Shown: piece after piece, positions 1-11,729 of the stretch | How positions within the stretch are numbered: position 1 is the first letter of the stretch | Layout: every line of letters starts with the position of its first letter | Source of the DNA: Microbotryomycetes sp. JL201 | Lineage: Eukaryota; Basidiomycota; Microbotryomycetes | NCBI GenBank assembly: GCA_033819885.1 | Contig: JAQYUZ010000020.1 | Location: forward strand, 186,001-250,000 | Direction of reading: 5' to 3' | Length of the DNA: 64,000 bases | Translations under genes and position numbers: made by a program | The notes under the pieces: generated by a model | What the model was told of the DNA's origin: nothing | The model's database searches: none | The model's input: only the letters and a program-made list of their open reading frames with translations

Positions 1-756
1 GCGGTAGACCTGGTAACCGCGGCGAATGCTGGAGCAGATAGCGATGCAGAGTCAGCCACGGAGGAATCATGTTGCTTCAAGTCCATGCCAACGACCCGCA
101 ATGATCTGCAGACTGTACGGGCAGCCGATAGCGGCGGCACGAGTGCGTCTTTGCGAGATCGGACGGACGCGGGTGCGGGCGCGGCCTACTCGCCATCGCA
201 GCGCCACTCGCCGATATGAGATTTCACGACTGGAGTGAGGGACGAGAAGCTTACGCTGCGTGGTCAAAGGTCTCAAAGACACCGCGGTGGGCCCATGGGT
301 ACGCCGGCGGGTGCAGGCCGTGGTCGGCAGCCGACTCTGCCTCGACCTGCGTCAAGAAGGGGTTGCCGTACAGCTGCGTGTACCACCACAAGGTGCCTGC
401 CGACACGGTGGCTGCCGCTGCTGCTGCTGCAGTGTGCGCCTTGCCCGACGCGAAAAGCGACGGCTGGCGATTGGCCACGACAAACACGCGTGCGCGCCAC
501 ACACCGCGACAGACGACGGGCACGAACGTGGACAGCGATACAAGGCACGGGGACGAGAGCAGCACCGTCAGCGATTTGAGCTTGCACAGGGTTGCAGACT
601 GGCAGGCACGGATGCGCACACCGACGCCGCAGGCAAGTGCGTCCTGCCTGCCACACGCACACCGCACGAACGCGAGCTCACCTTGGCGGCCTGCGTCGAC
701 TGCATCCTGGCCTGCACGCGCGAGGCCGTGCGCAATCCAGCCCTGATGCCGATCAT
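1..756 (-). CDS. CYT1: Cytochrome c1, N-terminal part (cut by left edge)
   Basis: Haem-bearing subunit of mitochondrial respiratory complex III. Three exons are visible. Exon 1 (756-682) starts MIGIRAGLRTASRVQARMQS, a basic, Ser/Gln/Arg-rich mitochondrial presequence. Exon 2 (439-255) has an Ala-rich stretch, then TLWWYTQLYG and GLHPPAYPWAHRGVFETFDH, the diagnostic start of mature cytochrome c1. Exon 3 begins at 28 with IRRGYQVYR and runs off the window before the CxxCH haem site. The two introns (440-681 and 29-254) are about 240 and 226 bp, four times longer than most others here. The first acceptor (AAG) is less certain than the second. Divergent from the ABC transporter gene. Family is clear from the segment before the haem site; the start is inferred. 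Confidence 0.85.
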
Positions 757-1573
757 CGTTGACGTGTGCGGAGGCCAAAACTTTCGTCGGCGGGCCAAGC
801 TCGGGTCAAGCTCACCACGGCTCCGACACTCTTCCGCAACACCGTGCGCCCGGTGCAAGTCCTACAATCTCGACGGTGTCGCCGGCTATGCACCCATGGC
901 TTGCGCATCGTGACAACCATGGGTCGGCTGCAGCGCGGCAGCTCACCCGCACAGAGTACTCGCTCACACCCGTTGGCATTTGCTCGAGGTGGGTTGCACG
1001 CCCTCACAAGCATACACGACATGCGTCACGGCCGACTCTTGCCGCCAAGCTCGGAGACTGGCCCCGGAACACCTGCTCTGCCGTCGCCAACTTGTGCGTT
1101 CGGGCCCCTCTCGCGCTTCGCTTCTCAAGAGAGCTCGCGCAAGCCAACGGCTGGGTCTTTTGGGGTCTCGTCGCCGTCAATATTGTCCAAGCAGCCATTC
1201 CAGCAGGCAAGCGCTGTCCACCTCTCGCATACAAACAAGCAAGTTCGAACCTGACTATTCCCTTATTTCCCATTCCAGCCGAATTCTTCTTCTCGCAAAA
1301 GCTGATAGCGATTGTGAGTGTCGGATGCCACCGCGGATACGTCGTCACCATGCTGACGCGTGTGCAAATCAGGCGCACTATGTCGGAACAGGCGGGCTCA
1401 TCGAGCCCGCTGTCTTGGCCGGGGCATTTATCGGTCGAGCAGCAGTGACAGTGTGCTCGGTCATACTTGACAGATTTGCGTAAGCTTTTGACGTGTCATC
1501 CGCCGAACCATAGCTCAACGCGTGCATACGCCTCAGGTGCACGCTCGAGGACAAACTCTCCTCCTCTTTCGCA
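757..1573. other. Intergenic region between divergent CYT1 and ABC transporter genes
   Basis: About 0.8 kb between two start codons pointing away from each other, so it should hold both promoters. Open frames here overlap one another in several frames and show no recognisable domain. I see no RNA gene or repeat. Confidence 0.5.
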
Positions 1574-3718
1574 ATGACAGTCCAGACGGAAATCTTGCGC
1601 GTTCACTGCTCGCTGTCAGACGACGAGATGACCGAGCCTCGTACAATCCAGAGGCTCGCTCTGCTCCGGGACTTGGGGCAGTCTGGACTACATCGAAAGG
1701 CCTTTGACCCTTTGGGCTTATTCGGCGTCTGCCAGACCGCACTCAGCTTGGTTCTGTCTGCTGCCATGTTCAAATCAACGCTGAGCGCGCGCAATGTTCC
1801 ACTCCTGGCTCTGAGCTTGGCGTTCATGGCACTCGAAGAGCTCGACCGCAAAATGAGCTATGTTGATGGTGAGGCGTACGCACTCGAATACACTAATTGT
1901 CTTGTCTCACGTTGAGTAAACCGTGCAGTGGTCGAGCATTACGACGTCAGCAACGATGCGTATCTTCGCTTTCAGAATTTATTCAAGCTTGGCACATCGC
2001 GTTTGCTAAGGCGTGAGGTCGTAACATTGGGCATCCAGGATCACATTTACTCTTGCGCTCTTGAGGCAAAAAGCAAGCTACAGGGCGTCTCGACTACAAT
2101 GTCGCCAGCCGTCGTCCAACAATCAATGCCACCATTGAGGTGGACCAACATTATTCTGGCCCTAGCTCGGCCGATTTCTACAACTTTGTTCATCTGGCAA
2201 GCGGCTGTGCACAACCGTCGGCCGTGCCTTCCTGGAGCGAATCATTCGATGCAGGCTCTGGAGCCACTGGCTCTGCTCGCGGAAATGAATATCGCTGATG
2301 GAGCGTTGTGGGATTTGCGGGTCCGATCTTCGAGTTTGCGACGACAGCTCGGAGACGCAAGGGCCGGCCTCGATAAAATCCAAGCTCTCTACGAAGCTGA
2401 CGATCGCATGCGCTCAAAGAGCTCATGCCGTCCGCTAATGGGTGCCGAGGATAACAAGCGCGGCTTGCACATCAGCCTCAAAAATGTCACTTTGCGGTAC
2501 CCTTCAGGCGACGTGCCTGCCCTGGACGATGTATCGTTCAATATCGAGGCCGGGGAACTGACGTAAGTTTGAATCGGAGAACGCATAGCGTACAGCGATT
2601 CACATCCATGTACAGCGTGCTGGTTGGACGAAATGGGTCCGGCAAGTCAACCCTGCTGTCGTTGTTTTCAAAGTCAGTGCACGCTACTTCTGTCAAACGA
2701 AAGCAGTCTCATGTTGTTGTGATAGGAGCTTGCGTGCCACGGCAGGCGAGATGCTTTTGGACAATCGTCCAATCAATGCCGTTACTCCACAGGAAATGGC
2801 AGAATGGACGAATGTCGCATTTCAATCGACTCGTATGTATTCCAGAGCGAGCCGCTGAAGCATTGCTCCATATTGATAAGCTGCTTGTACAGCGGTCCTT
2901 CCCATGTCGATTCAAGAGTACGTCGCCTTGCCGGCTCGCGGCAGCGGAGACGTTGCTCTGCAAGTACAGCGGGCGCTCAACGCCACTTCCGCAGATGCGG
3001 TGGTGGGAAGCCTCGAAGACGGTCTGCTCAGCTATCCGGGCGGTGCTGCTGGGAGCGGGAATTTTGATTGGGTTTTGCCTCAGCTCATCTCTCGCGACCT
3101 CGGTCCGCCGATCCTTGAGCCATTATCAAGTGTAGCTCATGGGGCCTTGCCGAGCTCACTTCGAGATTCTATGCACAGCGACACGACGACGCTCGTTGAA
3201 ACGGATTTATCCGCATGCGCCGACGCTGGCCCGAACAAGCGCAAAACCGGAATACGGTACACTTCACTTCCCGCATTCGTCGACACTGATCATGAAGCGA
3301 CCATACACTTTCCGAATCACGCACCAGAGCCTTGTCTATTATCAGGCGGTCAGTGGCAACGACTCGTTCTCGCCCGTGCAATCTGCGCCAGTGATGAGAA
3401 GAGACTGCTGCTATTGGATGAACCGGGAGCAAGCTTGGATCCCGTGGCTGAAGCAAAGCTCATGGATCATGTACTTAGCCTTCGTGGCAAGGTAAGCTTG
3501 CCGCTGTCTCCTTTGTATCGCATCCTAAACTCGGACGGTTGCCATGACAGACAACCGTGCTCGTTGCGACTCATAGGCTGGGTTTCTGCGCGAAAGCAGA
3601 TAGAGTGCTCGTCCTAGACCAAGGAAAACTTGTTGAGCAGGGCAAGCACGAACAGCTGCTTCAAAATCAAGGCGTGTACAGTGACATGTGGCGAACGCAA
3701 GCCAGAGCCTTTTCTTGA
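1574..3718 (+). CDS. ABC transporter, HlyB/MsbA-like, with one nucleotide-binding domain
   Basis: Six exons joined at five GT-AG introns (1869-1928, 2563-2615, 2673-2725, 2833-2892, 3492-3550) give a 619-residue protein. The N-terminal half is poorly conserved, with only a few hydrophobic stretches. The C-terminal half is a complete ATP-binding cassette: Walker A GRNGSGKST, signature LSGGQWQR, Walker B LLLLDEPGASLDP, and an H-loop THR in the last exon. The usual sequence between Q-loop and signature is enlarged by a long loop (about 3050-3300) rich in Ser and Asp. I infer a half-size exporter-type ABC protein of a basidiomycete clade; substrate and membrane are unknown, and the weak membrane half leaves room for a non-transport role. 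The start is the first ATG of the frame. Confidence 0.7.
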
Positions 3719-3924
3719 TCTAGTTTTGGCGACTGCAGGAATCTTAGCGGCATTCTGTTGTTGTAAATCGTGACACGCGTGTTTCGAGGCCTGTGCGTGT
3801 CTCGTCCACTCCCCGCGTTTTGCTTCGTACCCCGAGGCCGCTCACAAATCTTCGCAAAGCATTGCAGTTTGTGTGCATTTGGGGGGAATGTCTGCATCCA
3901 GTGCCGACCGACGCACTCGTTGAT

Positions 3925-6900
3925 ATGGCTTGTGATGGAGCCCGAACGGATGACGGGCCGAGCTCTCCGCCACGTTTGGGCTCGAGTAGACCGCTTACGG
4001 TGCTCACACCGGCGTCACCTGGTCCGCAGTCTCGGCCAAACAGATTTGAACCGGCGCAGGAAGCGGCGTCGAGCGCGTCAGCGTGGTCGCGACAGATCGA
4101 GCTGCTGGCCAGCAACGAGGCCGGTCACAGTCTGGAGCGACGCACAGACAGCGCGTCTCAAGAAACAGTGGACCTGCTACAAGTGCCTCCGAGCGCATTG
4201 GGAATCGATGCTTTGCAAACGGTAGCACCACCGAGCCCCGCCTTCGCTGATGGCTTGGTCTTTACCGGTTCGTCAAATTACGCAAGCTGTGTGATCAATT
4301 CAAGCTAACTCGGAGAACAGGGAGCAACCTCGATGACCAAGGTGCTCGGGTTCCTTCGCTGCAGCCTGCTTCGACCGCCGCCCACATTGGTTTGCCTTCT
4401 TCAACATCTGTGACCGATTCCGAGACTGTGCCAACGAAGAAGCTGTCAAATACACAAAAGTTTTTGCGGAAAGCTCGCAGCTTTGGCACTTCGCCTTTAC
4501 TCGGATCTTCCGCCACATTCGGCGCCACGAACAAAGCAAACACCTCGCCTTCACCTTCGCCGTCACCGACGTTCGGCACATTTCCAAATTCTTCAAATAC
4601 TAGATTGTCTCCGACCGCGACGCCCGTCTTGGCGTTTCCTGACATTGGCAGCGCTCCGGGGTCTGGCTCGACGTCGACTTCGCTTTCACCTGATCACTCT
4701 CCGACCCTCGCTTCCGTCTCTTTTGCTCTATCGCCATCGCAACATTCAAATGCAACTCAGAACAAGCGTAGTGGGGATCTAAGTGCTCATCTGGCTGAAA
4801 CGGAGACAAGTGCAGGGAAGCGCAAATCCACATTCCGCCGAAGTACATTCTCAATATTTCGTCGAAACGACTCGGCCAAGAGTCCTCCTGCCTCAGACCT
4901 GTCTTTTTCACCCGGTGATGGGCCAGCAGACGCTAGTCGGCCACCGATAATCCCTCCGCTTCCGTCAATGCCTAGCAGCCTATCCTGGAAATTTGGGTCA
5001 TCGCCGCACAAGTCGACCACTTCGTCTCCCGCTTCGGTTCGTCGGCAAGAAACTACATCGCCAGTCGCAGCCAAGCGCATGCAGCCTCCACCATTTCGAC
5101 GCAGCTCGAGCGCGGGCTCCCCGACAGCGAGCATCAAGCGCAATTCGTCGTGGTCCAGCTCCATGCATGGCGGGATCGTTGATAGTCCAGAGTCCGAACT
5201 CCCGCCGGCTCTGATTCAGAATATGGGCAGCCTCCGCGTCGTTGAGACGCCTTCCGGGCGCAAAGTTTTGACGAGAGCTGGCAGAAGCAACTCTGATGGG
5301 CCCACGCGCGGCTCCTTGCCATCTTTGACTTTCCCGCAGACGGCAACGTCAAGTTTTTCAGATTCATTGCGGCCAAGCTCGACTCTCGACGTCGCGCTCG
5401 GAAGTGCGTCGCAAAGCAATGAGGCGCTTTTGCGATCAAGACCGCCGAGTCCTCTCAAGTCAAGCTTCAGCCCTGCGCCAAGTTCGGCCAGGAGACCCAT
5501 GACAGCCGATCAAGTCTTGGGACCAGCCCCGCGAGTGGGCATGCTTAGTGCGGTCGCGGGGCTTTTCGCCGGATCCAGCAGCTCTAGCTCAAATCTCGGC
5601 TCGGCCAGTATGTCAAGGAGTACTTCAGCAACGTCTTCAGCTGCCGCAGAAACGAGCGAGTTTGGCGCGCTGTTTGGTGGCTCATCGTCTTCGTCGAAAA
5701 GGAAAAGAGGACTTAGCGTCGGTGACCGCATCTTTTCGGTAACGAAGGACACTCGAAAGCGGGCCGACAGTTCGTCGAGCTTGCAGAACAGCTGGATACC
5801 ACCTGCCAATCCAGGATCCAATTTGCAAGTACCGACGCCCGATGCTGCAACGCCCATGGCTCATGGACGATCGCGAGCGAGTACTGACCCGAAGCGACTC
5901 TCGACAACGTCATCGACCGTGTCCTCGGGCTCCTACTTTCCGCCCTTCCCAGCCACTGGATCTTTTACAAGTCCGCCTGACTCGCCTGAAGCCGGGCAAG
6001 CTCACAATCCGAGGCGGCTTAGCTTTGTTTTCGGCTCAAATTCGAACAGCTCAAAGACGACGCCTCCAGCTTCGCGCAAGACGAGCTTCTCGACTCAGCA
6101 GACGAGATCCCGCTCGACGAGCATCAAGGTTGACATCGAACCCGGCGAAACTCCGGCTGCATTTGTGGACCGGCTGCGTGGCCTCGTGTCGAAAGCGGGG
6201 GCGTTGCAGGTGCTTGCATCTAGGTGAGCCATTCATTTGTAACTCATCCAAGTTCTGTGTCTGAGCACGATTGTTGCAGCGCGAATTCATTCTTCGCTGA
6301 AGCGCTAAAGCTGCACCTTGAAACATACAACTTCGCGGCAGATCCTCTCGACATCGCCATTCGCAAGTTCCTTATGGACTCTTCGCTGCCTACCGAAGCA
6401 CAGCAGATTGATCGCGTTATGGAAGCTCTTGCACGACGGTACATTGATTGCAACCCGGGCTTATTCTCAGAAAGAGATACGCCGTACGTGCTGGCGTTTT
6501 CGTTCATCATGCTCAGTACGGACCACTTCAACCCAAATAACAAAAGCAAGATGACGAGAGCGGACTATGTGCGCAACACCAAAATTAACGATGTCACAAA
6601 TGAATTGCTCGAGGTGCGTTTTGGCCTGCAGGTGACTGGCCACTCGCACTGAGCGACTTGAGCAGTACTTTTACGACCAAATCACCCTCGCACCATTCGT
6701 TCACGTTGACGACGATCCCGAGTTTGGCTTGATACGACCCGAAATGCGACACGCTTCAAGCTCATTATTTGGCAAAAGCACGAGCTCGAGCGCGACGAAA
6801 GCCAAGCTAGACCCTCAAGCTTTCGTGGCATCTGTAAGCGCATATGGGAATTGAGGATTTGTGAGCTTGCTGATCGGGACGCACGCGTCAAGGGCGAGTA

Positions 6901-9005
6901 TCGCAACTTGCGCCTGGACATTGCATCGGTAATTCCTCAGCGCAGTCCATTCTCCTACACCGGCACCACGTCTTTCTTTGTGAGTGTGGCAAGGCCACAG
7001 TTTGGCCGAAAACTTATTGGACGAAATTGTGCAGAATGCGACAAGCTTACACAGGCAGTTCGCCCTTGCGCCAGTCCTTCAAGTCACAGGGAGAGTGCTG
7101 AGCAAATCATCTGCATCGTCCGGACGTGGCAGCTCAGACTTAGCAGGAGCTGATTTGACGCCTGTACCGAGCAATACGACCTACGTACCAGTGCCACGCA
7201 ATCAGACTGATAGGGAAGGCATTCTTGCAAGCATCAAAGTTACGAAAATCGGCACACTCAATCGCAAAGAGGACTTAGCAGAGGGCGGGCGCAAATCATC
7301 TTCGCGAAAGTGGAAAGGTTGGACAGTCATCTTGACCAGCAGTCAACTTTTGTTCTTCGTGCGTTCCTGAGAACTCTCGCGCGGACAATCGCTTACTCGT
7401 TGTCTCGAGCAGAAGGACGCGCCGACGTGGGCCACGCTCCTGTTGCAAGAAGTTGCCAATCGGCCCGAAAAAGCCGGAGATCAAGTGCAAATATTTTCTA
7501 TTCAAGCCCCGTTCAAGCCAGATGCCGTTCTATCCTTGGCACACACAGCGGCGATCTATGACTCGGTTCGTCCCTACGTTAGAGACTGAATCATCTAGAC
7601 TAGCTGCTTACCATCGGCTGCAGACATATTCAAAGTATACCAACGTTTTTCGTTTGGTGGCACCGGCGGGTCGGCAATACCTTTTTCAAACGACTACAAA
7701 GGAAGAGCTCAACTCGTGGTTGCACGCAATCAATTACGCCGCCAGCTTGAAGACCGCTGGCATCAAACTACGGCCACTTGCTCAAAAGCAGTCGGCGGAC
7801 GGATTCAAGGGCCTTTCATTTGCAAATTCGGATGTATCGATCAGCGGCACCTCGAGCGACGTAGGCGAGTCGCCGGTGCCGTCGTCCCCCTGCAGCTCGT
7901 CGTTCCACCTCGGTTCCTCGAGATCATCACGAGCATCCTCATTGGACAAACTGCCCCCTAGTCGAAGTTCGACCGAAAATGTGCGCGGGGCGAAAACTTC
8001 ATACGACAGTTTGTCGCGGGCTGCGCATTCATCGTTCGAGCCCGAAAATGGCGGAGAGAACGATGTCGAATTGCTCATGAAGGAGACGGGCACGTCGACG
8101 GCGCCCAAGAATATACGACTGGGAGATGCTGTCGACGAGGTATTGAAGCCACTCGTTCTGAGCCGCGCTGACCAATTGAGAGTGAGTTTGCCCGTGCGTA
8201 ACAGAGCGTGGTTTCAGCTGACGTTCAGAATCAGACAAAGATTGCCGAGCTTGAAAGCGAGATCGATCAGGTCAAAGTGCAATTGCGGAGCGAGATGAGG
8301 ATCGTTAGCAATCTTGATGTTCTCACGCCATTCAGAACCTCGACTCGAGACCGGATAGTTGCCTCGGTGCCTCCAATTGAGAAACGGGTCAGACAAGTCC
8401 GGATGAGGTGATTCGCGCAGTGTTTTCGAAACGTAAAGGCTGATACGAGGTCTTACAGGCTTGCAACCCTGCTGTGCCATCGCGAGGTGTTATCTCGCGA
8501 ACTTCTCGTTGAGGACCGCGAGGATCGCCCGGTCAGGCACGGCTCGCACCGCCGTCGCAACTCTCAGAGGAGACGTGCGAATTCGCCAAATAGGACACCT
8601 CGAATATTTGCTCAGCCGTGGTCGCCGCGGCGAGGCAACGCTGCTCCTGATGCGAACGACGCCGATGCTGGGCCAGACGCGCGAGATTCATTCGATTCCG
8701 CGGCTCAAAACTTTTACGATGCGCATCAGTCGTTGACTGACGACGAGCTCGACCGGCTCAAAACTCCGCCCCCGATGCAGCGGTCGCAGACTGAGACGCT
8801 TTGGACAACAAACACGGTCGCTGGTCGACTGAGGTCGGGCTCTGCACCGAGCGATGACGAGTTCCTGTCTAGACCTAACATGGTCGGCAGCAGAGATGCA
8901 TCTCCGACCATGCCAAGCGAGTTTACGCAGTTGGCAGAGGACCCGACCACACCGAAAGTCTCGGATGTCCGAAAGTCGTTTGATGATGCCGTTCGGCAAC
9001 CTTAG
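3925..9005 (+). CDS. Sec7-domain Arf guanine-nucleotide exchange factor with PH domain (Syt1-like)
   Basis: Ten exons sum to 1531 residues. Residues about 1-720 are Ser/Pro/Thr-rich and likely disordered. The Sec7 domain spans the joins at 6224-6279 and 6614-6665. It contains LPTEAQQIDR, which carries the catalytic glutamate finger, and YVLAFSFIMLSTDHFNPN. A family-typical tail follows, with PFSYTGTTSFF then LHRQFALAPVLQ. A split PH domain lies at about 7200-7760 (REGILASIKVTKIG, WKGWTVILTSSQLLFF, YTNVFRLVAPAGRQYLFQ). A coiled-coil stretch (8230-8300) and a low-complexity tail complete it. The family activates Arf GTPases on Golgi or endosomal membranes; the PH domain probably binds phosphoinositides. 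The start is the only suitable ATG before the first intron (4268-4320, with a GCTAAC branch). Assignment to Syt1 rather than another Sec7/PH group is inference. Confidence 0.85.
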
Positions 9006-9577
9006 TTTCATGAGGCTTACAAACTTGTCCAAGCGAAGTCACGGAGTGCGTTCGTCGTTTCAGTTTCGTTTTCTTTGTATTGTTGTCAGATCATGCAACA
9101 CGCTTACTCGTCTTTGACGCGAAAACGCAAACTCGTCGTATCAGTCCGCGCCGAGTGAGGCTTGCAGATGGCGGCAAAATTCAAGCAACCACATGTTTCA
9201 TCGTGACTTGATCTCGGGACAATAAGGTAACAATTGGGTGGAACTCGCCGGCGACTTCGGCGAACTTTGTGGCTCGTTCGGTCTGTCGGTGTGCTGCAGC
9301 CTGAGCTGCTCTGAAGAAGCACGTTGTGGCACGAACACCGAACAAGATCCATCTCTAGATCATCTACGCCGTCTTGCCTCGAAATTGGTCACGTGACGTT
9401 GTCGAAATCCCTCCCGTTCAGGAGGCAAGCTGTGCCGCGAGCAGTGTATTTGGCAGTTGGATTCGTGAGGCTGTACGCGCCAGCTTGTGCGCTTGCGGCT
9501 CGGCCTTCGGCTCCGGGAAGCAGTCTCGAGTCAGACTTGGACTTGCTTTGGCACTCTACCCTCTCACGTTACCGCAA
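9006..9577. other. Intergenic region, probable P450 promoter
   Basis: About 570 bp upstream of the P450 gene. It holds one perfect GTCACGTGAC palindrome (listed separately). I see no gene. Confidence 0.4.
9388..9397. promoter_or_regulatory. GTCACGTGAC palindrome upstream of P450
   Basis: Perfect 10-bp palindrome with a CACGTG E-box core, about 180 bp before the P450 start codon. One of six such sites in this window, all intergenic. bHLH factors such as Cbf1 bind TCACGTGA; the factor here is inferred. Confidence 0.5.
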
Positions 9578-11523
9578 ATGACGGCGACAGACCTACTCAA
9601 TCTCGAGCTCTCCACTCTCCAACTCGGCCTCGCACTCGCCGGACTGGGCTTGGTGTACCTCGCCATTAAATACCATGACAGAGGCGTGGGCGTGAGCCGA
9701 CGCCCAGATCTCGAAACTCGCAAAGGATGGCCCTTGATCGGCAACTTGCCAGAGATATATGCCAATAGGACTGCACTGCAAGAATGTACGTCGCTGGCCG
9801 CCCAGTCGCATTCAGCAATGCGGGGCGCCAGCACGAGAGCCCCTCGGCGTTTCGGCGAGCATAGCTAACCGAAGCATCGTCATTTGATACAGTGTGGATC
9901 AAGGCACACAAGGAGGCCAAGCATCCGGAAAAGTTCCTGTCGATGACGGCTCCAGGTAAGCCACCTTGGAATCACGAGCAGTCGGGCGAGAGCCGCAGCC
10001 GCACCGCATTGGCAATCATCATTGACACTGCCTTGTGCACGCAGGTCGTCGCATTATCGACATTACTCGTCCAGATCTGCTTCAGTTTGTCCAAAAGGAC
10101 GGGTTCAGACACTTTGTCAAAGGCGAGATGTTTCACGAAAATATGAAAGACATCCTCGGAGATGGCATCTTTAACGTGGACGGAGCGCTCTGGCACACTC
10201 AAAGGAAAGCTACCGCTAGGGCTTTTACTGGCAACTCGTTCAGAGGTGTCATCACCAACTCGATTGACTCGCACATGCAAAAGCTTGTCGAAATCGTCAA
10301 AAGACATGCCGAATCGGGTCAAGAGCTGCACCTAGACAAATTGTTCTTCAGGTTTACTCTCGAAACGTTTGGCTCGATGGCGTTCGGACTCGACATTGGC
10401 GCTCTCGATCCCGATAATGATGAACCTGTACCGTTTGCCGAAGCTTTCGACCATGCGCAAGAGTTACTCGACAGACGGTTCAACGATCCATTCTGGAAGA
10501 TCAACGAAAAGTTGTCGTCGAGGGGACGCGAGATGAAGGCTGCTCAGAAAGTGCTCGACGATTTTTGCTACAAGGTCATTGACCAGCGCAGCTCAAAAGG
10601 TCTCGGCAACGAGACAAAGGATACGCTCAAAGAAGACAAGAGTGGTACACTTGACCTGCTGTCGATCTACATGTCGTTGAACGCACAGGACGGCAAACCT
10701 TTGAACCGCAAACAACTCCGTGATGCCCTCCTGAATCTCATCATAGCTGGGCGCGACACGACCGCCCAAGCACTGAGTTGGACATTCTACTTCCTCCTGA
10801 AGCAGAAGCATGACAGAGGCGAAGACTGGATCACCAAAGTCCGTCAAGAACTCGACAGTTCGGGTCTTGTCGACTATGATTCGTTCAGGTCTTTGCCGGT
10901 GACGAACGCAGTGTTTAACGCTGCATTGCTACGACAACCCTCGGTTCCCAAGAATGGGTGGCAAGCGGTACATTGGCTCTGATCCCCATTTGCGCGTAGG
11001 TTTCAAAAAGCTGACGGGTCTCGCCGACTAGATCTCGGACGTTCAAATGCCTGATGGACCTTTTGTCAAGGCCGGCGACTTTGTCTTTTGGTCGTGAGTT
11101 GGACTGTGATTGCTTGTCTGCCTAAATTTGCGATTGCTGACACTGTCATGCAGTGACTGGCGGATGGCTCGCGACGAGAGCATCTGGGGAGACGCCGCTC
11201 ACAAGTACTCACCGGAACTGTTTCTCAAGACTTCAGAGACCGGAGAACTGGAAAAGAAAGAGTACTCACAGTGGCAGAATCACGTCTTCAACGGCGGCTA
11301 CCGTCTTTGCCTTGGGCAAGATCTCGCCAAATACGAGGCCGTCTCTGTCCTGGCCGTACTTTTCAAGGATTTCGAATTCGACTTTGCCGATGATTATCTG
11401 GAAAAGGTTGAAAAGATGCAAAGCGAAGATACGCCCAGGTACAGGCCGTCTTTGACTTTGCCGATGAACGAGCCGTTGAGAGTCGTTGTCAGGCGACGAC
11501 AGACGACTGGCGCCAAGTCTTGA
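9578..11523 (+). CDS. Cytochrome P450, CYP52/CYP63-like
   Basis: Five exons (introns 9786-9892, 9956-10044, 10968-11031, 11094-11153) give 541 residues. There is an N-terminal membrane anchor (about residues 8-30), then RKGWPLIGNLPE, the usual Pro-rich hinge. The C-helix has GALWHTQRK, the I-helix has IIAGRDTTAQAL, and the haem loop FNGGYRLCLGQ matches FxxGxRxCxG. This resembles fungal fatty-acid and alkane hydroxylases of the ER, but substrate is unknown. One oddity is direct from the sequence: the K-helix reads FNAALLRQPSVPKN where the family has NExLRLxPSVP, so both Glu and Arg of ExxR are missing from their positions (see findings). The upstream region carries a GTCACGTGAC site. Confidence 0.85.
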
Positions 11524-11729
11524 AGCGATTCGGCTTTGTGTGTTGTATATAATCTTTTCGAGTGCTTTCTATCGAATTTGATCTCGCTTACGCTCTTAAT
11601 AAGCCGGGCTTCATGACAGTGTCTGAAGTTTGAGAATCCATTGACATTTGGCAACTGGTGCGACGAGGACATACACACCGCTTGCGACCCAGATATGAAT
11701 TGCACCGCTGTCTCACACTAACAAGAACA

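Noticed and set aside
260-913. 217-residue open frame on the plus strand
   Set aside because: It is the antisense shadow of cytochrome c1 exons and introns and is Cys/Arg/His-rich without any domain.
6980-7034. Apparent frameshift after the Sec7 domain
   Set aside because: A 55-bp GT-AG intron restores TSFF to NATSLHRQF, matching the family.
10968-11031. Apparent stop codon making the P450 a pseudogene
   Set aside because: The stop lies in a 64-bp intron; the frame continues to a normal haem loop and stop.
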